DNA of 35,876 nucleotides, taken from contig JAYOFM010000019.1 in NCBI GenBank assembly GCA_038117225.1, positions 1 to 35,876 of the forward strand. Reading direction: 5' to 3'. This stretch comes from JAYOFM01 sp038117225. Lineage in GTDB: Bacteria > Pseudomonadota > Alphaproteobacteria > Rhodospirillales > Casp-alpha2. Below, in pieces: positions 7,904-15,711 of this stretch (position 1 is its first letter; each line of letters opens with the position of its first letter). The notes under the pieces are model-generated. The model ran no database searches and was not told where the DNA came from. It saw only the letters and a list, made by a program, of their open reading frames with translations. Made by a program: the position numbers and the translations under genes.

Positions 7904-8698
7904 ATGGACTATCAGGACATTCTTTACGTGGCGGCGGACGGTGTCGCCACCATCACCATCAACCGGCCGCAGGTGATGAACGCCTTTCGCGCCCAGACCT
8001 GCGAGGAACTGATCCACGCGCTGGACCGCGCCGGCTGGGACAAGGTGATCGGCGTCATCGTGTTGGCCGGCGCCGGCGAGCGGGCGTTTTCCACCGGCGG
8101 CGACCAGTCCGGTCACGCCGACGGCGATGATGCCGGCTATGGCGGCCGCGGCACAATCGGCCTGCCGGTGGAACAATTGCAATCGTTGATCCGCGACGTG
8201 CCGAAGCCGGTCATCGCCCGTGTGCAGGGCTATGCCATCGGCGGCGGCAACGTACTGGCGGCGCTCTGTGATCTGACCATCGCCTCGGAAAGCGCGCAGT
8301 TCGGTCAGGTTGGCCCCAAGGTCGGTTCGGTCGATCCTGGGTTCGGGACCGCCTATCTCGCGCGCGTGGTCGGCGAGAAGAAGGCGCGCGAGATGTGGTT
8401 CCTGTGCCGCCGCTATTCCGCCAACGAGGCGCTCGCCATGGGGCTTTGCAATGTGGTGGTCGCCGATGCTGATCTGGATGCCGAGGTGGCGCGCTGGTGC
8501 GAGGAACTGCTGGCGCGCAGCCCCACCGCCATCGCCATCGCCAAGAGTTCCATGAACGCGGCGACGGAGAGCATCCGTGGCATCGGCGCGTTGGGCATGC
8601 AGGCGCTGAAGCTCTACTACGGCACCGATGAATCGAAGGAAGGCGTCGACGCCTTTACCGAAAAACGCCCGCCTGATTTTCGTAAACACGCCAAGTAA
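7904..8698 (+). CDS. badI: 2-ketocyclohexanecarboxyl-CoA hydrolase (BadI-like, crotonase family)
   Basis: A 264-residue crotonase-fold protein. Segments NRPQVMNAFR, AFSTGGDQS, PKPVIARVQGYAIGGGNVLA, GQVGPKVGSVDPGFGTA and VVGEKKAREMWF follow BadI of R. palustris and its relative MenB (1,4-dihydroxy-2-naphthoyl-CoA synthase). BadI hydrolytically opens the ring of 2-ketocyclohexanecarboxyl-CoA to pimeloyl-CoA. MenB is the main alternative, but the BadH-like neighbour and the AFSTGGDQS and LYYDTDES-like (here LYYGTDES) tail favour BadI. ATG 7904 has AAGGA upstream. It lies 24 bases after the BadH-like gene and 25 before an acyl-CoA dehydrogenase, so all three should form one transcript. The product would feed beta-oxidation. 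Confidence 0.85.
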   Translation: MDYQDILYVAADGVATITINRPQVMNAFRAQTCEELIHALDRAGWDKVIGVIVLAGAGERAFSTGGDQSGHADGDDAGYGGRGTIGLPVEQLQSLIRDVPKPVIARVQGYAIGGGNVLAALCDLTIASESAQFGQVGPKVGSVDPGFGTAYLARVVGEKKAREMWFLCRRYSANEALAMGLCNVVVADADLDAEVARWCEELLARSPTAIAIAKSSMNAATESIRGIGALGMQALKLYYGTDESKEGVDAFTEKRPPDFRKHAK

Positions 8699-8723
8699 CG
8701 CCGACCCGAGAGGAGACATCGCC

Positions 8724-9884
8724 GTGACCGACGAGGCCACTTTCAACCAGTTGCGCGACACCATCCGCCGTTACGTCCGTGAACGGCTGGTGCCGCTTGA
8801 GGACCAAGTCGACCGCGATGACAAGCTGCCCGACGATTTGGTCGCCGAAATGAAGGACATGGGTTTGTTCGGCCTGTCCGTGCCCGAGGAATACGGCGGC
8901 ATCGGCCTGAGCATGGTGGAGGAGGTCGAAATCGCCATGGAGTTGGGCTGGACGACGCCGGTGTTCCGTTCCGTCTTCGGCACCAACGTGGGCATCGGCT
9001 CGCAGGGCATCGTCATCGACGGCACGGATGAACAGAAGCGCGATTATCTGCCGCGGCTGGCGTCGGGCGAATTGATCGGTTCGTTCGCGCTGACCGAGCC
9101 GGAGGCGGGGTCCGACGCGGCGTCCCTGAGGACCACGGCGCGGCTCGACGGTGATGACTATGTGCTCAACGGCACCAAGCGCTTCATCACCAACGCGCCG
9201 CGCGCCGACGTGTTCACGGTGATGGCGCGGTCCAATCCGGACGAACCGGGGGCGCATGGCATATCCGCCTTCATCGTCGAACGTAAAAGCCCGGGCCTGT
9301 CACTCGGGAAGCCGGAACGCAAGATGGGACAGCACGGCAACCATGTTTGCGATGTCATCTTCGAGGATTGCCGCGTGCCGGCCGCCAACATCATCGGCGG
9401 CGAACCGGGCCAGGGCTTCAAGACCGCCATGCGGGTGCTCGACCGGGGCCGGCTGCACATCTCAGCCGTCGCCGTCGGCAACGCGGAGCGGCTGATCGAC
9501 ATGATGCTGAATTACGCCATGGAGCGGAAGCAGTTCGGCAAACCGATTTCTGATTTTCAGTTGGTGCAGGCGATGCTCGCCGACAGCCGGACCGAGACCG
9601 AGGCCGCCAAGGCGCTCGCCCGCGACGCGGCACGGCGTAAGGATGCCGGTGAGAACGTCGCCACCCTGGCCGCGTGCTGCAAGCTGTTCGCCAGCGAAAT
9701 GGTCGGCCGCGTCGCCGACCGGGCGGTGCAGGTGCATGGCGGCGCCGGTTATATCGCGGATTACGGGGTCGAGCGGTTCTATCGCGACGTGCGGCTGTAC
9801 CGAATTTACGAAGGCACCAGTCAGATCCAGCAACTGATCATCGCGCGGGACATGATTCGTGACGCCAAGGCCGGGCAGGGGTGA
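8724..9884 (+). CDS. Acyl-CoA dehydrogenase, possibly acting on an alicyclic or dicarboxylic acyl-CoA
   Basis: A 386-residue FAD-dependent acyl-CoA dehydrogenase of full family length. It has the N-terminal helical domain (PEEYGGIGLS), the flavin/substrate signature FALTEPEAGSDAAS, and the C-terminal signature QVHGGAGYIADYGVERFYRDVRLYRIYEGTS, where the Glu of YEGT is the usual catalytic base. GTG 8724 follows GAGAGGAGA; the frame is open upstream to 8628 inside the previous gene. In the R. palustris bad/ali cluster an acyl-CoA dehydrogenase (AliB/BadJ-type) desaturates cyclohexanecarboxyl-CoA. Position makes that role attractive, but pimeloyl-CoA or glutaryl-CoA type substrates cannot be excluded. 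Electrons would go to ETF; no etf gene is in the window. Confidence 0.88.
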   Translation: MTDEATFNQLRDTIRRYVRERLVPLEDQVDRDDKLPDDLVAEMKDMGLFGLSVPEEYGGIGLSMVEEVEIAMELGWTTPVFRSVFGTNVGIGSQGIVIDGTDEQKRDYLPRLASGELIGSFALTEPEAGSDAASLRTTARLDGDDYVLNGTKRFITNAPRADVFTVMARSNPDEPGAHGISAFIVERKSPGLSLGKPERKMGQHGNHVCDVIFEDCRVPAANIIGGEPGQGFKTAMRVLDRGRLHISAVAVGNAERLIDMMLNYAMERKQFGKPISDFQLVQAMLADSRTETEAAKALARDAARRKDAGENVATLAACCKLFASEMVGRVADRAVQVHGGAGYIADYGVERFYRDVRLYRIYEGTSQIQQLIIARDMIRDAKAGQG

Positions 9885-9899
9885 CGAATTCGTCATTGA
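9882..9899 (+). terminator. Possible weak terminator at the end of the badHI operon
   Basis: A perfect palindrome, TGACGAATTCGTCA (9882-9895), begins at the stop codon of the acyl-CoA dehydrogenase gene and is followed by TTGAT. The stem is five pairs around an AATT loop and the T-tract is poor, so termination is only a possibility. It may equally be chance. Confidence 0.25.
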
Positions 9900-10006
9900 T
9901 CGACGCTTTATCCAACACAATATAGGCGATAGGGTTCTTGATATAAGCATTGCTGCAAGTGCCGCGCGGTGGGGCGCGGACCATGTTGAGGGGGCGCCAG
10001 GTTGTC

Positions 10007-11617
10007 ATGACCGATGACACCGACGCGACGACGACGAAAATCCCGACCCTGCGGGAGATGGTCGCCGGCGATAGCGCCGCCGAAACCGAGGTATTGCGCG
10101 TCCTCTATATCGAGGACGACCCCATCATGGCCGGCCTGTTCGAGCGCTACATCGGCGGCAGCGGCTGGTATGTCGGCGTTGCCGCGGATGGCCGCGCGGG
10201 ATTGCGAATGGCCCAGGACGACGGGCCGTTTGACGTTGTCGCCGTCGATTACATGCTGCCGGACATGACGGGCACGGACGTGGCCAAGGCGTTGTTGGCC
10301 CACGATCCGATGCGGCCGGTAATCATGGTGACGGCGCGCGGCAGCGAACAGGTCGCGGCCGAGGCCATGGCTATCGGCGTCACTGCCTACGTAATCAAGG
10401 ACGCGGATGCCGGCTTTTTATCCTCGATGCCGGATATCCTGAGGCGTATGTCGGCTCGGGCGAGGAGCCTGCGCATGGCCGAGGAAGTCAATAATTCGGT
10501 GCGGCGCAGCGAAACCTACCTGCGCGGTATCCTCGACAATTCGCCGAATTCGATTTTCATAAAGGACATGGAAGGCCGCTACATCCTGGCCAATCGCCGG
10601 TTCCGCGAACTGAACGGGATCAAGGATCTTGGTTTCCTTGGTAAGACCGCCCACGCGATCACGTCAGGCGAGCAGTTGGAGGAACATCTGCGCGAGGATG
10701 CGGCCGTTATCGCCGCCGGCCATGTGTTGAGCTGGGAGAAATCCGTCACCGAACCCAGCGGCGCGATCCGCCGCGTGTGGGTGACAAAATATCCCATCCA
10801 TGATGAGGCAGGCGTGATGTTCGGTATCGGTAGCGTCGCGGTGGACGTCACCGAACGCGCGGCCATGGAACAGCGCTTGCGTCAAACTGCCGAGGCGGCG
10901 GAGGCGGCCAGCCGGGCCAAGTCGGTGTTTCTCGCCAACATGAGCCACGAGTTGCGGACCCCGCTGAACTCCATCCTGGGTTTTTCCGAAGTGCTGCGCA
11001 GTGAAATGTTCGGCCCGCTCGGCAGCCCGCATTATGGCGAGTATCTCAAGGATATTCAGACCTCCGGGCAATATTTACTCGGTGTCATCTCCGATATCCT
11101 CGATCTGTCGCGGATCGAGGCCGGACGATTGGCCATGAAAGAATCGGTGGTCGATGTGGCCGGCATTATCGGCGACGCCATTCGCCTCGCCGGGGATACA
11201 TCTCTCGCCAACCATGCCGAGCTGACCGTCGATCTGCCGCCCGATCTACCGAAACTGCGCGCCGATGGCCGGCAGGTCACGCAGGCGTTGCTCAACCTGA
11301 TCGGAAACGCGATCAAATTTACGTCCGAGACCGGCGCGATTGCCGTCACGGCGTACAGCGACGATCAGGACCGCATCACCATCGAAGTTCGTGACAATGG
11401 AATCGGAATTCCCGAGTCTGCGTTGCAGACGATCTTGCAACCGTTTTCCCAGGTTGCGGATAGTCATACCCGCAGCCACGCCGGTGCCGGGCTCGGTCTA
11501 TCCATCGCCCGTCTGCTGATGAAGGCGCATGGCGGTGAACTGGTGATCGAAAGCGTTGCCCGCGAAGGGACCCGGGCGATGCTGGTCCTTCCGGCGGCGC
11601 GTATGGTTCGGTCCTGA
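10007..11617 (+). CDS. REC-PAS sensor histidine kinase (hybrid, receiver first)
   Basis: A cytosolic protein of 536 residues. Residues ~30-150 are a receiver domain with acidic pocket EDD (36-38), phospho-acceptor Asp81 (VDYMLPDM), T109 and K131. Residues ~165-285 are a PAS domain (ILDNSPNSIFIKDMEGRY). Residues ~300-370 are a HisKA domain with His314 (MSHELRTPLNSILGFSEVL). The rest is an HATPase_c domain with N box NLIGNAIKF, G1 DNGIGIP and G2 GAGLGLSIA. No membrane segment is seen, so it probably senses a cytosolic signal or takes phosphate from another kinase through the receiver. The H box resembles PleC/DivJ-type kinases. ATG 10007 has GAGGGGGC upstream; ATG 9983 and TTG 9950 are alternatives. 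Confidence 0.9.
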   Translation: MTDDTDATTTKIPTLREMVAGDSAAETEVLRVLYIEDDPIMAGLFERYIGGSGWYVGVAADGRAGLRMAQDDGPFDVVAVDYMLPDMTGTDVAKALLAHDPMRPVIMVTARGSEQVAAEAMAIGVTAYVIKDADAGFLSSMPDILRRMSARARSLRMAEEVNNSVRRSETYLRGILDNSPNSIFIKDMEGRYILANRRFRELNGIKDLGFLGKTAHAITSGEQLEEHLREDAAVIAAGHVLSWEKSVTEPSGAIRRVWVTKYPIHDEAGVMFGIGSVAVDVTERAAMEQRLRQTAEAAEAASRAKSVFLANMSHELRTPLNSILGFSEVLRSEMFGPLGSPHYGEYLKDIQTSGQYLLGVISDILDLSRIEAGRLAMKESVVDVAGIIGDAIRLAGDTSLANHAELTVDLPPDLPKLRADGRQVTQALLNLIGNAIKFTSETGAIAVTAYSDDQDRITIEVRDNGIGIPESALQTILQPFSQVADSHTRSHAGAGLGLSIARLLMKAHGGELVIESVAREGTRAMLVLPAARMVRS

Positions 11618-11626
11618 CGTCTCGAT

Positions 11627-11986
11627 CTATCCCTCGAATGCGAGATCGGCGGGCGAGATCAGCACGCTGAACTCCTGACACCAGATGACAACGCTGGCGT
11701 AATCCTCAAGGTTCACGCCGGCTGGAATGGTGTATTTCTGGCTACCCTTGAAGGCGCGCAGACCACCAAGATCGATGAACATGGTTTGCTTCACATCGGC
11801 CGACGCGCGGATCGACGGCTTCGGAACCAAATAGACGTGAAAGGCCGGACCGGGGCCCACTTCGAAGTCTTCATTCAGGTGAACCACCCGATCGTAAACC
11901 GAAACCTTACCGCGTCCCCAATGGATGGGGTCGGATGGATTGGCATGAATGAATGTTCCTTCAGCGACCAGATTGCTAAACGCCAC
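11627..11986 (-). CDS. DM13 domain protein, probably 5'-truncated
   Basis: A 119-residue protein made almost wholly of a DM13 domain: it opens VAEGTFIHAN, then GRGKVSVYD, the conserved GPAFHVYLVPKP, LGGLRAFKGSQKYTIPAGV and the signature VVIWCQEFSVLISPADL with its cysteine. DM13 is a beta-sandwich domain proposed to act in extracytoplasmic redox or adhesion, so such proteins normally carry a signal peptide or membrane anchor. None is present. The only start is a GTG at 11986, and in-frame sequence further upstream reaches a stop near 12011 without a signal peptide. The 5' end lies inside the divergent kinase gene (11949-12785), so both appear cut at the same junction. Expression and function in this form are doubtful. 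Confidence 0.7.
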   Translation of the reverse strand: MAFSNLVAEGTFIHANPSDPIHWGRGKVSVYDRVVHLNEDFEVGPGPAFHVYLVPKPSIRASADVKQTMFIDLGGLRAFKGSQKYTIPAGVNLEDYASVVIWCQEFSVLISPADLAFEG

Positions 11987-12785
11987 TCTGCGCGAGTCCT
12001 TGCACGCGCGTTATCGCAACGAGGCGTTGGTCGAGGAGTTGATCGTTGCCCGCGACGCGGCGGATGCCGCCAACCGCGCCAAGAAGGTTTTTTTGTCTTC
12101 CATGAGCCACGAATTGCGTACGCCGATGAATGCCGTCCTCGGATTCACGCAGATGCTGCGCCTCAACCCCGCGGAACCGGCGACGCCGCGCCAAACCGAA
12201 TATCTGGAAACCATTGAAAATGCCGGGCAGCATCTGATGAGCATCATCAATCAGGTGTTGAGTTTGGCCGAAATCGAAACCGGGGCCGCCAAGGTGGATC
12301 GCATACCCGTGGCGCCGGCGGCGCTCGTTGACAATAGCCTTTCCTTAGTCGCTCAACTGGCACGTCGCCACCAGGTTTCCGTCGTAAACCGCGTCACGGA
12401 AGAGGCTCCAGCTATCCTTGGTGACGCGCTGCGACTCAACCAGGTACTGCTCAACTTGTTGTCGAACGCCATCAAATACAATCGTCCCGGCGGCACGGTG
12501 ATCATCGACGCGGCGCGTGATGACGACGGACGGTTGCGCATCAGTGTGCGTGATGACGGCATCGGCATCGCCTTGGATAAGCAGAAAGAATTGTTTCAGC
12601 CATTCAACCGACTTGGCGCCGAAGCTCTGAACGTGGAAGGGGCGGGGATCGGTTTGACCATTTCCAAACAGTTGGTCGAAATGATGGAGGGTGCCATCGG
12701 ATTCGAAAGCCGGCCCGGCGTTGGTAGCACCTTCTGGGTCGCGTTCGTCGTCGCAAAGCCCAATTCGAGCTCTAGCGATATTTAG
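11949..12785 (+). CDS. Histidine kinase lacking its sensor region, probably 5'-truncated
   Basis: A 278-residue protein with a short coiled coil (ALVEELIVARDAADAANRAK), a HisKA domain with His54 (MSHELRTPMNAVLGFTQML) and an HATPase_c domain with N box NLLSNAIKYNRPGG, G1 DDGIGIA and G2 GAGIGLTISKQ. The opening LNATLRESLHARYRNEALVEEL is what typically follows a membrane sensor module in longer kinases. Here nothing precedes it except 8-10 residues read from sequence that antisense-encodes the DM13 protein. The ATG at 11949 has no convincing ribosome binding site. It may be a remnant or a soluble kinase. It ends 10 bases before the epimerase gene, whose ribosome binding site overlaps its stop. 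Confidence 0.75.
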   Translation: MNVPSATRLLNATLRESLHARYRNEALVEELIVARDAADAANRAKKVFLSSMSHELRTPMNAVLGFTQMLRLNPAEPATPRQTEYLETIENAGQHLMSIINQVLSLAEIETGAAKVDRIPVAPAALVDNSLSLVAQLARRHQVSVVNRVTEEAPAILGDALRLNQVLLNLLSNAIKYNRPGGTVIIDAARDDDGRLRISVRDDGIGIALDKQKELFQPFNRLGAEALNVEGAGIGLTISKQLVEMMEGAIGFESRPGVGSTFWVAFVVAKPNSSSSDI

Positions 12786-12795
12786 AGGCAACGAC

Positions 12796-13728
12796 GTGGC
12801 GCGCAGATATCAACGAGTCATGGTGACGGGTGGCAGCGGCCGGCTCGGCAGCTATGTGGTCGATGCCTTGCTACCGGATTACGAGGTGACGGTTCTTGAC
12901 CGGGTGGCACCGAGGCAGGACGTCTCATTCATTCGTGCCGATATCGAAGATCGGGATTCCCTGTACAGCGCCTTCGCCGAAATAGATGCCGTGGTTCAAC
13001 TGGCGGCGCTGGATACAGGGATCGTCGCCGAACAGCACGAATATTTCCGCATCAATGTTCAAGGTCTATGGAATGTCCTTGAATTTGCCGAGGCGGCGGG
13101 GGTCAGTCGGACCGTCGTTTGTTCGAGCGTTTCCGCGATGAACATCAGTCGGGAAAATCCGCCGCGATATTTGCCCGTCGATGTCGACCACCCGGCGGCG
13201 CCGGTGCATGCGTACGGCATCAGCAAGCTGGCCGGAGAGGTCGTCGCCCAAGCTTTTTCACGGCGCTCCTCCATGGAAGTTTTTTGCCTGCGCCCGGCGC
13301 TTGTCCTTCGCGACTCTGTCGCTTATTGCATCGCCGAGTTAATGGCGGCGACGGATGGAACCGCGCCGCCGCCACCCGCCTCCGATCCGACCTGGGAAGC
13401 GAGGAGCAAGCCGCGCCCAGGTTCGCGGTCCTTCGTCAGCCCGACCGACGCGGCGAATTGCTTCCGGGCGGCGCTGGAGGCGGAAGTTCCCGAGTTCGAT
13501 ATCTTTCATGTGGTGGCGGCGGACAATCACAGCGATCTCGCGACCCTTGACGTCGTCCAGAGGGAATTCGGTGTCAGCCCTGAATTCCGCGACGCTCAAC
13601 GCTATGCGAACGATCCGCGCGCTTCGATCTACGACATTTCTCGCACCCGCGACATCCTGGGTTGGGAACCGCGGGAACGCTGGGCTGATGTTCTGTCGCG
13701 GGTCGTCGCCAGCAAGGAATCGCGGTAA
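12796..13728 (+). CDS. NAD-dependent epimerase/dehydratase family protein
   Basis: A 310-residue extended SDR. The Rossmann motif TGGSGRLG is at residues 11-18, the conserved DIEDRDSL and the VVQLAALDTG strand follow, then the SSVSAMN segment and the YxxxK pair in AYGISKLAGE. Such enzymes act on nucleotide sugars or other hydroxy/keto substrates; the sequence does not say which, and no sugar-pathway genes are adjacent. GTG 12796 with GAGGCAAC upstream is chosen; the frame is open to 12691 within the kinase gene but that extension has no Rossmann-family counterpart. It is probably co-transcribed with the kinase just upstream and ends before a terminator at 13794-13821. Confidence 0.82.
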   Translation: MARRYQRVMVTGGSGRLGSYVVDALLPDYEVTVLDRVAPRQDVSFIRADIEDRDSLYSAFAEIDAVVQLAALDTGIVAEQHEYFRINVQGLWNVLEFAEAAGVSRTVVCSSVSAMNISRENPPRYLPVDVDHPAAPVHAYGISKLAGEVVAQAFSRRSSMEVFCLRPALVLRDSVAYCIAELMAATDGTAPPPPASDPTWEARSKPRPGSRSFVSPTDAANCFRAALEAEVPEFDIFHVVAADNHSDLATLDVVQREFGVSPEFRDAQRYANDPRASIYDISRTRDILGWEPRERWADVLSRVVASKESR

Positions 13729-13793
13729 GCCATCGCGTTTGGCGATTTGACTTAAAGCGTCATACGTACGACTTGCGCCGATATTGCATGAGT

Positions 13794-13821
13794 CGGAATT
13801 ACGAATTGTTAATCCGTTTTT
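13794..13821 (+). terminator. Probable rho-independent terminator after the epimerase gene
   Basis: CGGAATTA and TAATCCG can pair with one bulged A around an eight-base loop, followed by TTTTT. It stands in an AT-rich spacer between the epimerase gene and the oppositely oriented tRNA-Thr gene. The sequence CGTTTTTAT is repeated 11 bases later, which adds a second T-run. Confidence 0.5.
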
Positions 13822-13893
13822 ATCTCGTTTTTATAAAGTGGAATATTGCCGTTTTGCCCGTTGGGTCAAAAGCCCAGGTTCCCCGGGGGAAAA

Positions 13894-13968
13894 TGGTGCC
13901 GCCGCACAGAATTGAACTGTGGACCTCGCCCTTACCAAGGGCGCGCTCTACCCCTGAGCTACGGCGGC
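13894..13968 (-). tRNA. tRNA-Thr(GGT)
   Basis: On the minus strand a complete cloverleaf can be drawn. The acceptor is GCCGCCG/CGGCGGC, the D arm GCTCAGGGGTAGAGC, the anticodon stem CGCCC/GGGCG with loop TTGGTAA giving anticodon GGT, and the T arm CACAG-TTCAATT-CTGTG. A discriminator A and an encoded CCA end complete it. It reads ACC (and ACU) threonine codons. Length is 75 bases including CCA. Confidence 0.96.
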
Positions 13969-14045
13969 GCCAGTGCGAATCGCGCGGCAACATGCCATAG
14001 TGGCGCGGGCGCTGGCAAGCACGCTCGAAGGCTGGAGAATCGCCG

Positions 14046-14234
14046 ATGGTGAAGCGGACGGATGACAAGGCGGATGGCGAAAGACGCCCCGGACGAAATG
14101 CCGAGGGCAAGGCCCGCCGCGCCGAGCGCGACGCGCGGTTGGCAACGGCCTTGCGTGACAACCTAGCGCGCCGCAAGGCACAGGCGCGCGCCCGCGATGA
14201 TGCCGGGCGCGACACGACGCCGCCCGAGGACTGA
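14046..14234 (+). CDS. Small highly charged protein upstream of murA
   Basis: A 62-residue, arginine/lysine- and acid-rich protein with essentially no hydrophobic core. The part ARLATALRDNLARRKAQARAR should form one amphipathic basic helix. Short proteins with a RxxRLAxALRxNLxRRKxQxRAR helix often precede murA in alphaproteobacteria (from memory), so it is likely a real conserved gene, though its function is unknown. ATG 14046 has GGAGAA eight bases upstream. It lies 122 bases before murA on the same strand. Confidence 0.65.
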   Translation: MVKRTDDKADGERRPGRNAEGKARRAERDARLATALRDNLARRKAQARARDDAGRDTTPPED

Positions 14235-14356
14235 ACACGGGTCATCATGTCGCCGTAATTACCCCGTTAGCTTGAGATGCTTAAGTCGTTGTCCTACAAC
14301 GGCGTCATTATCCGGGCGTTTCATCGGCGCCCTCAGCCCATCAATGGAATTTCATC

Positions 14357-15646
14357 ATGGACCGAATTCGCATCCGGGGTGGCAAGCCTCTCGTCGGTGA
14401 GATCGCCATCGGTGGCGCCAAGAACGCGGCCCTGCCACTGTTGGCGGCAAGCTTGTTGAGCGCCGATACGCTGACACTATCGAATCTGCCCGGGGTTGCC
14501 GACATTACCGCCATGGCCAATCTGTTGGCCGAACTCGGCACCGAGGTCGCAGAGAACGGCGATGGCGGCAACGGAATTGACGGTGGTGGCCGGACCCTGG
14601 CCCTGCGCACGGTCGATGTCGGTGACGCTACGGCGCCCTACGATATCGTTCGTAAGATGCGGGCCTCGGTTTTGGTGTTGGGCCCCTTACTGGCGAGGTT
14701 CGGTCGTGCCCGGGTATCGCTGCCTGGCGGCTGCGCGATCGGCACCCGGCCGGTTGATTTGCACCTGAAGGCGCTGGAAGCCATGGGCGCCATCATCGAC
14801 ATCAAGGAAGGTTACATCGATGCATCGGCGCCGAAGGGTCTACATGGGGCCCATGTGCTATTTCCCATGGTTACCGTCGGCGGCACCGAGAATATTCTCA
14901 TGGCCGCGGCTCTGGCGCGCGGCGAGACGGTCATTTCCAACGCGGCGCGGGAACCAGAAATCGCCGATCTTGCGCACTGCCTCATTGCCATGGGGGCAGA
15001 CATCACTGGCGTTGGTACGGATACGCTAACGGTTCAGGGCGTTGATAAATTGCATGGCGCGGACTATGCGACGCTCCCGGATCGCATTGAAACCGGTACC
15101 TATGCGGTCGCGGCCGCCATTTCGGGTGGTGACGTTCTGCTACGACGGGCCAGGGCGGATACCTTGGAGTCGGTGCTTGGTGTCTTGCAGAGCGCAGGCG
15201 CGGAAATTGACATTTCCGATGATGGTATCCGCGTCGCGCGCGCCAACGGCCCGCTTGTCGGTGCCGATCTGATGACCGAGCCGTATCCGGGTTTCCCGAC
15301 AGATATGCAGGCGCAGATGATGGCGCTGATGAGCCTGGCGCGGGGTGCCGCGATGATTACCGAAAGCATCTTCGAGAACCGATTCATGCATGTGCCGGAA
15401 CTGGTTCGCATGGGCGCCGACATCAATGTTCACGGATCATCGGCCATCGTGCGCGGCGTCGAGTCATTGTCCGGCGCGCCGGTCATGGCGACGGATCTTC
15501 GCGCCTCGGTGTCGCTGGTGCTGGCCGGTCTGGCGGCGGTGGGGGAAACCATTATCAGTCGGGTTTACCATCTGGATCGCGGCTACGAGCGGTTAGAGCA
15601 GAAGCTTGCCCGTTGTGGCGCCGATATCGAACGTATCGGTGACTGA
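14357..15646 (+). CDS. murA: UDP-N-acetylglucosamine 1-carboxyvinyltransferase
   Basis: A 429-residue EPSP-synthase-fold enzyme that transfers enolpyruvate from PEP to UDP-GlcNAc, the first committed step of peptidoglycan synthesis in the cytosol. It shows the opening GGAKNAALPLLAA with Lys22, DIVRKMRASVLVLGPLLAR, the active-site loop LPGGCAIGTRPVDLHL with Cys126 (the fosfomycin target; Cys115 in E. coli), YPGFPTDMQAQMMAL, and the C-terminal RVYHLDRGYERL. Length is about ten residues above E. coli because of a glycine-rich loop around residues 66-79. The gene begins the core run murA-hisG-hisD. Expected to be essential. Confidence 0.97.
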   Translation: MDRIRIRGGKPLVGEIAIGGAKNAALPLLAASLLSADTLTLSNLPGVADITAMANLLAELGTEVAENGDGGNGIDGGGRTLALRTVDVGDATAPYDIVRKMRASVLVLGPLLARFGRARVSLPGGCAIGTRPVDLHLKALEAMGAIIDIKEGYIDASAPKGLHGAHVLFPMVTVGGTENILMAAALARGETVISNAAREPEIADLAHCLIAMGADITGVGTDTLTVQGVDKLHGADYATLPDRIETGTYAVAAAISGGDVLLRRARADTLESVLGVLQSAGAEIDISDDGIRVARANGPLVGADLMTEPYPGFPTDMQAQMMALMSLARGAAMITESIFENRFMHVPELVRMGADINVHGSSAIVRGVESLSGAPVMATDLRASVSLVLAGLAAVGETIISRVYHLDRGYERLEQKLARCGADIERIGD

Positions 15647-15711
15647 CCCGATCCGCTGGTTCCGCGCCTCGCGGCAGGCCTGACGGCTGGCAAACGGCGA
15701 CAAAACCCTCT

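Noticed and set aside
7427..8764. Long open frame (445 codons) antisense to the BadH- and BadI-like genes
   Set aside because: The sense strand encodes two proteins with clear family motifs. The antisense product is rich in His, Arg, Gly and Gln with no fold-like pattern, as expected for shadow frames in high-GC DNA.
13856..13893. Inverted repeats (TTCCCCGGGGGAA and CCC/GGG) as a tRNA-Thr terminator
   Set aside because: The palindromes lack a proper loop or a following T-run on the minus strand, so the evidence is too weak.
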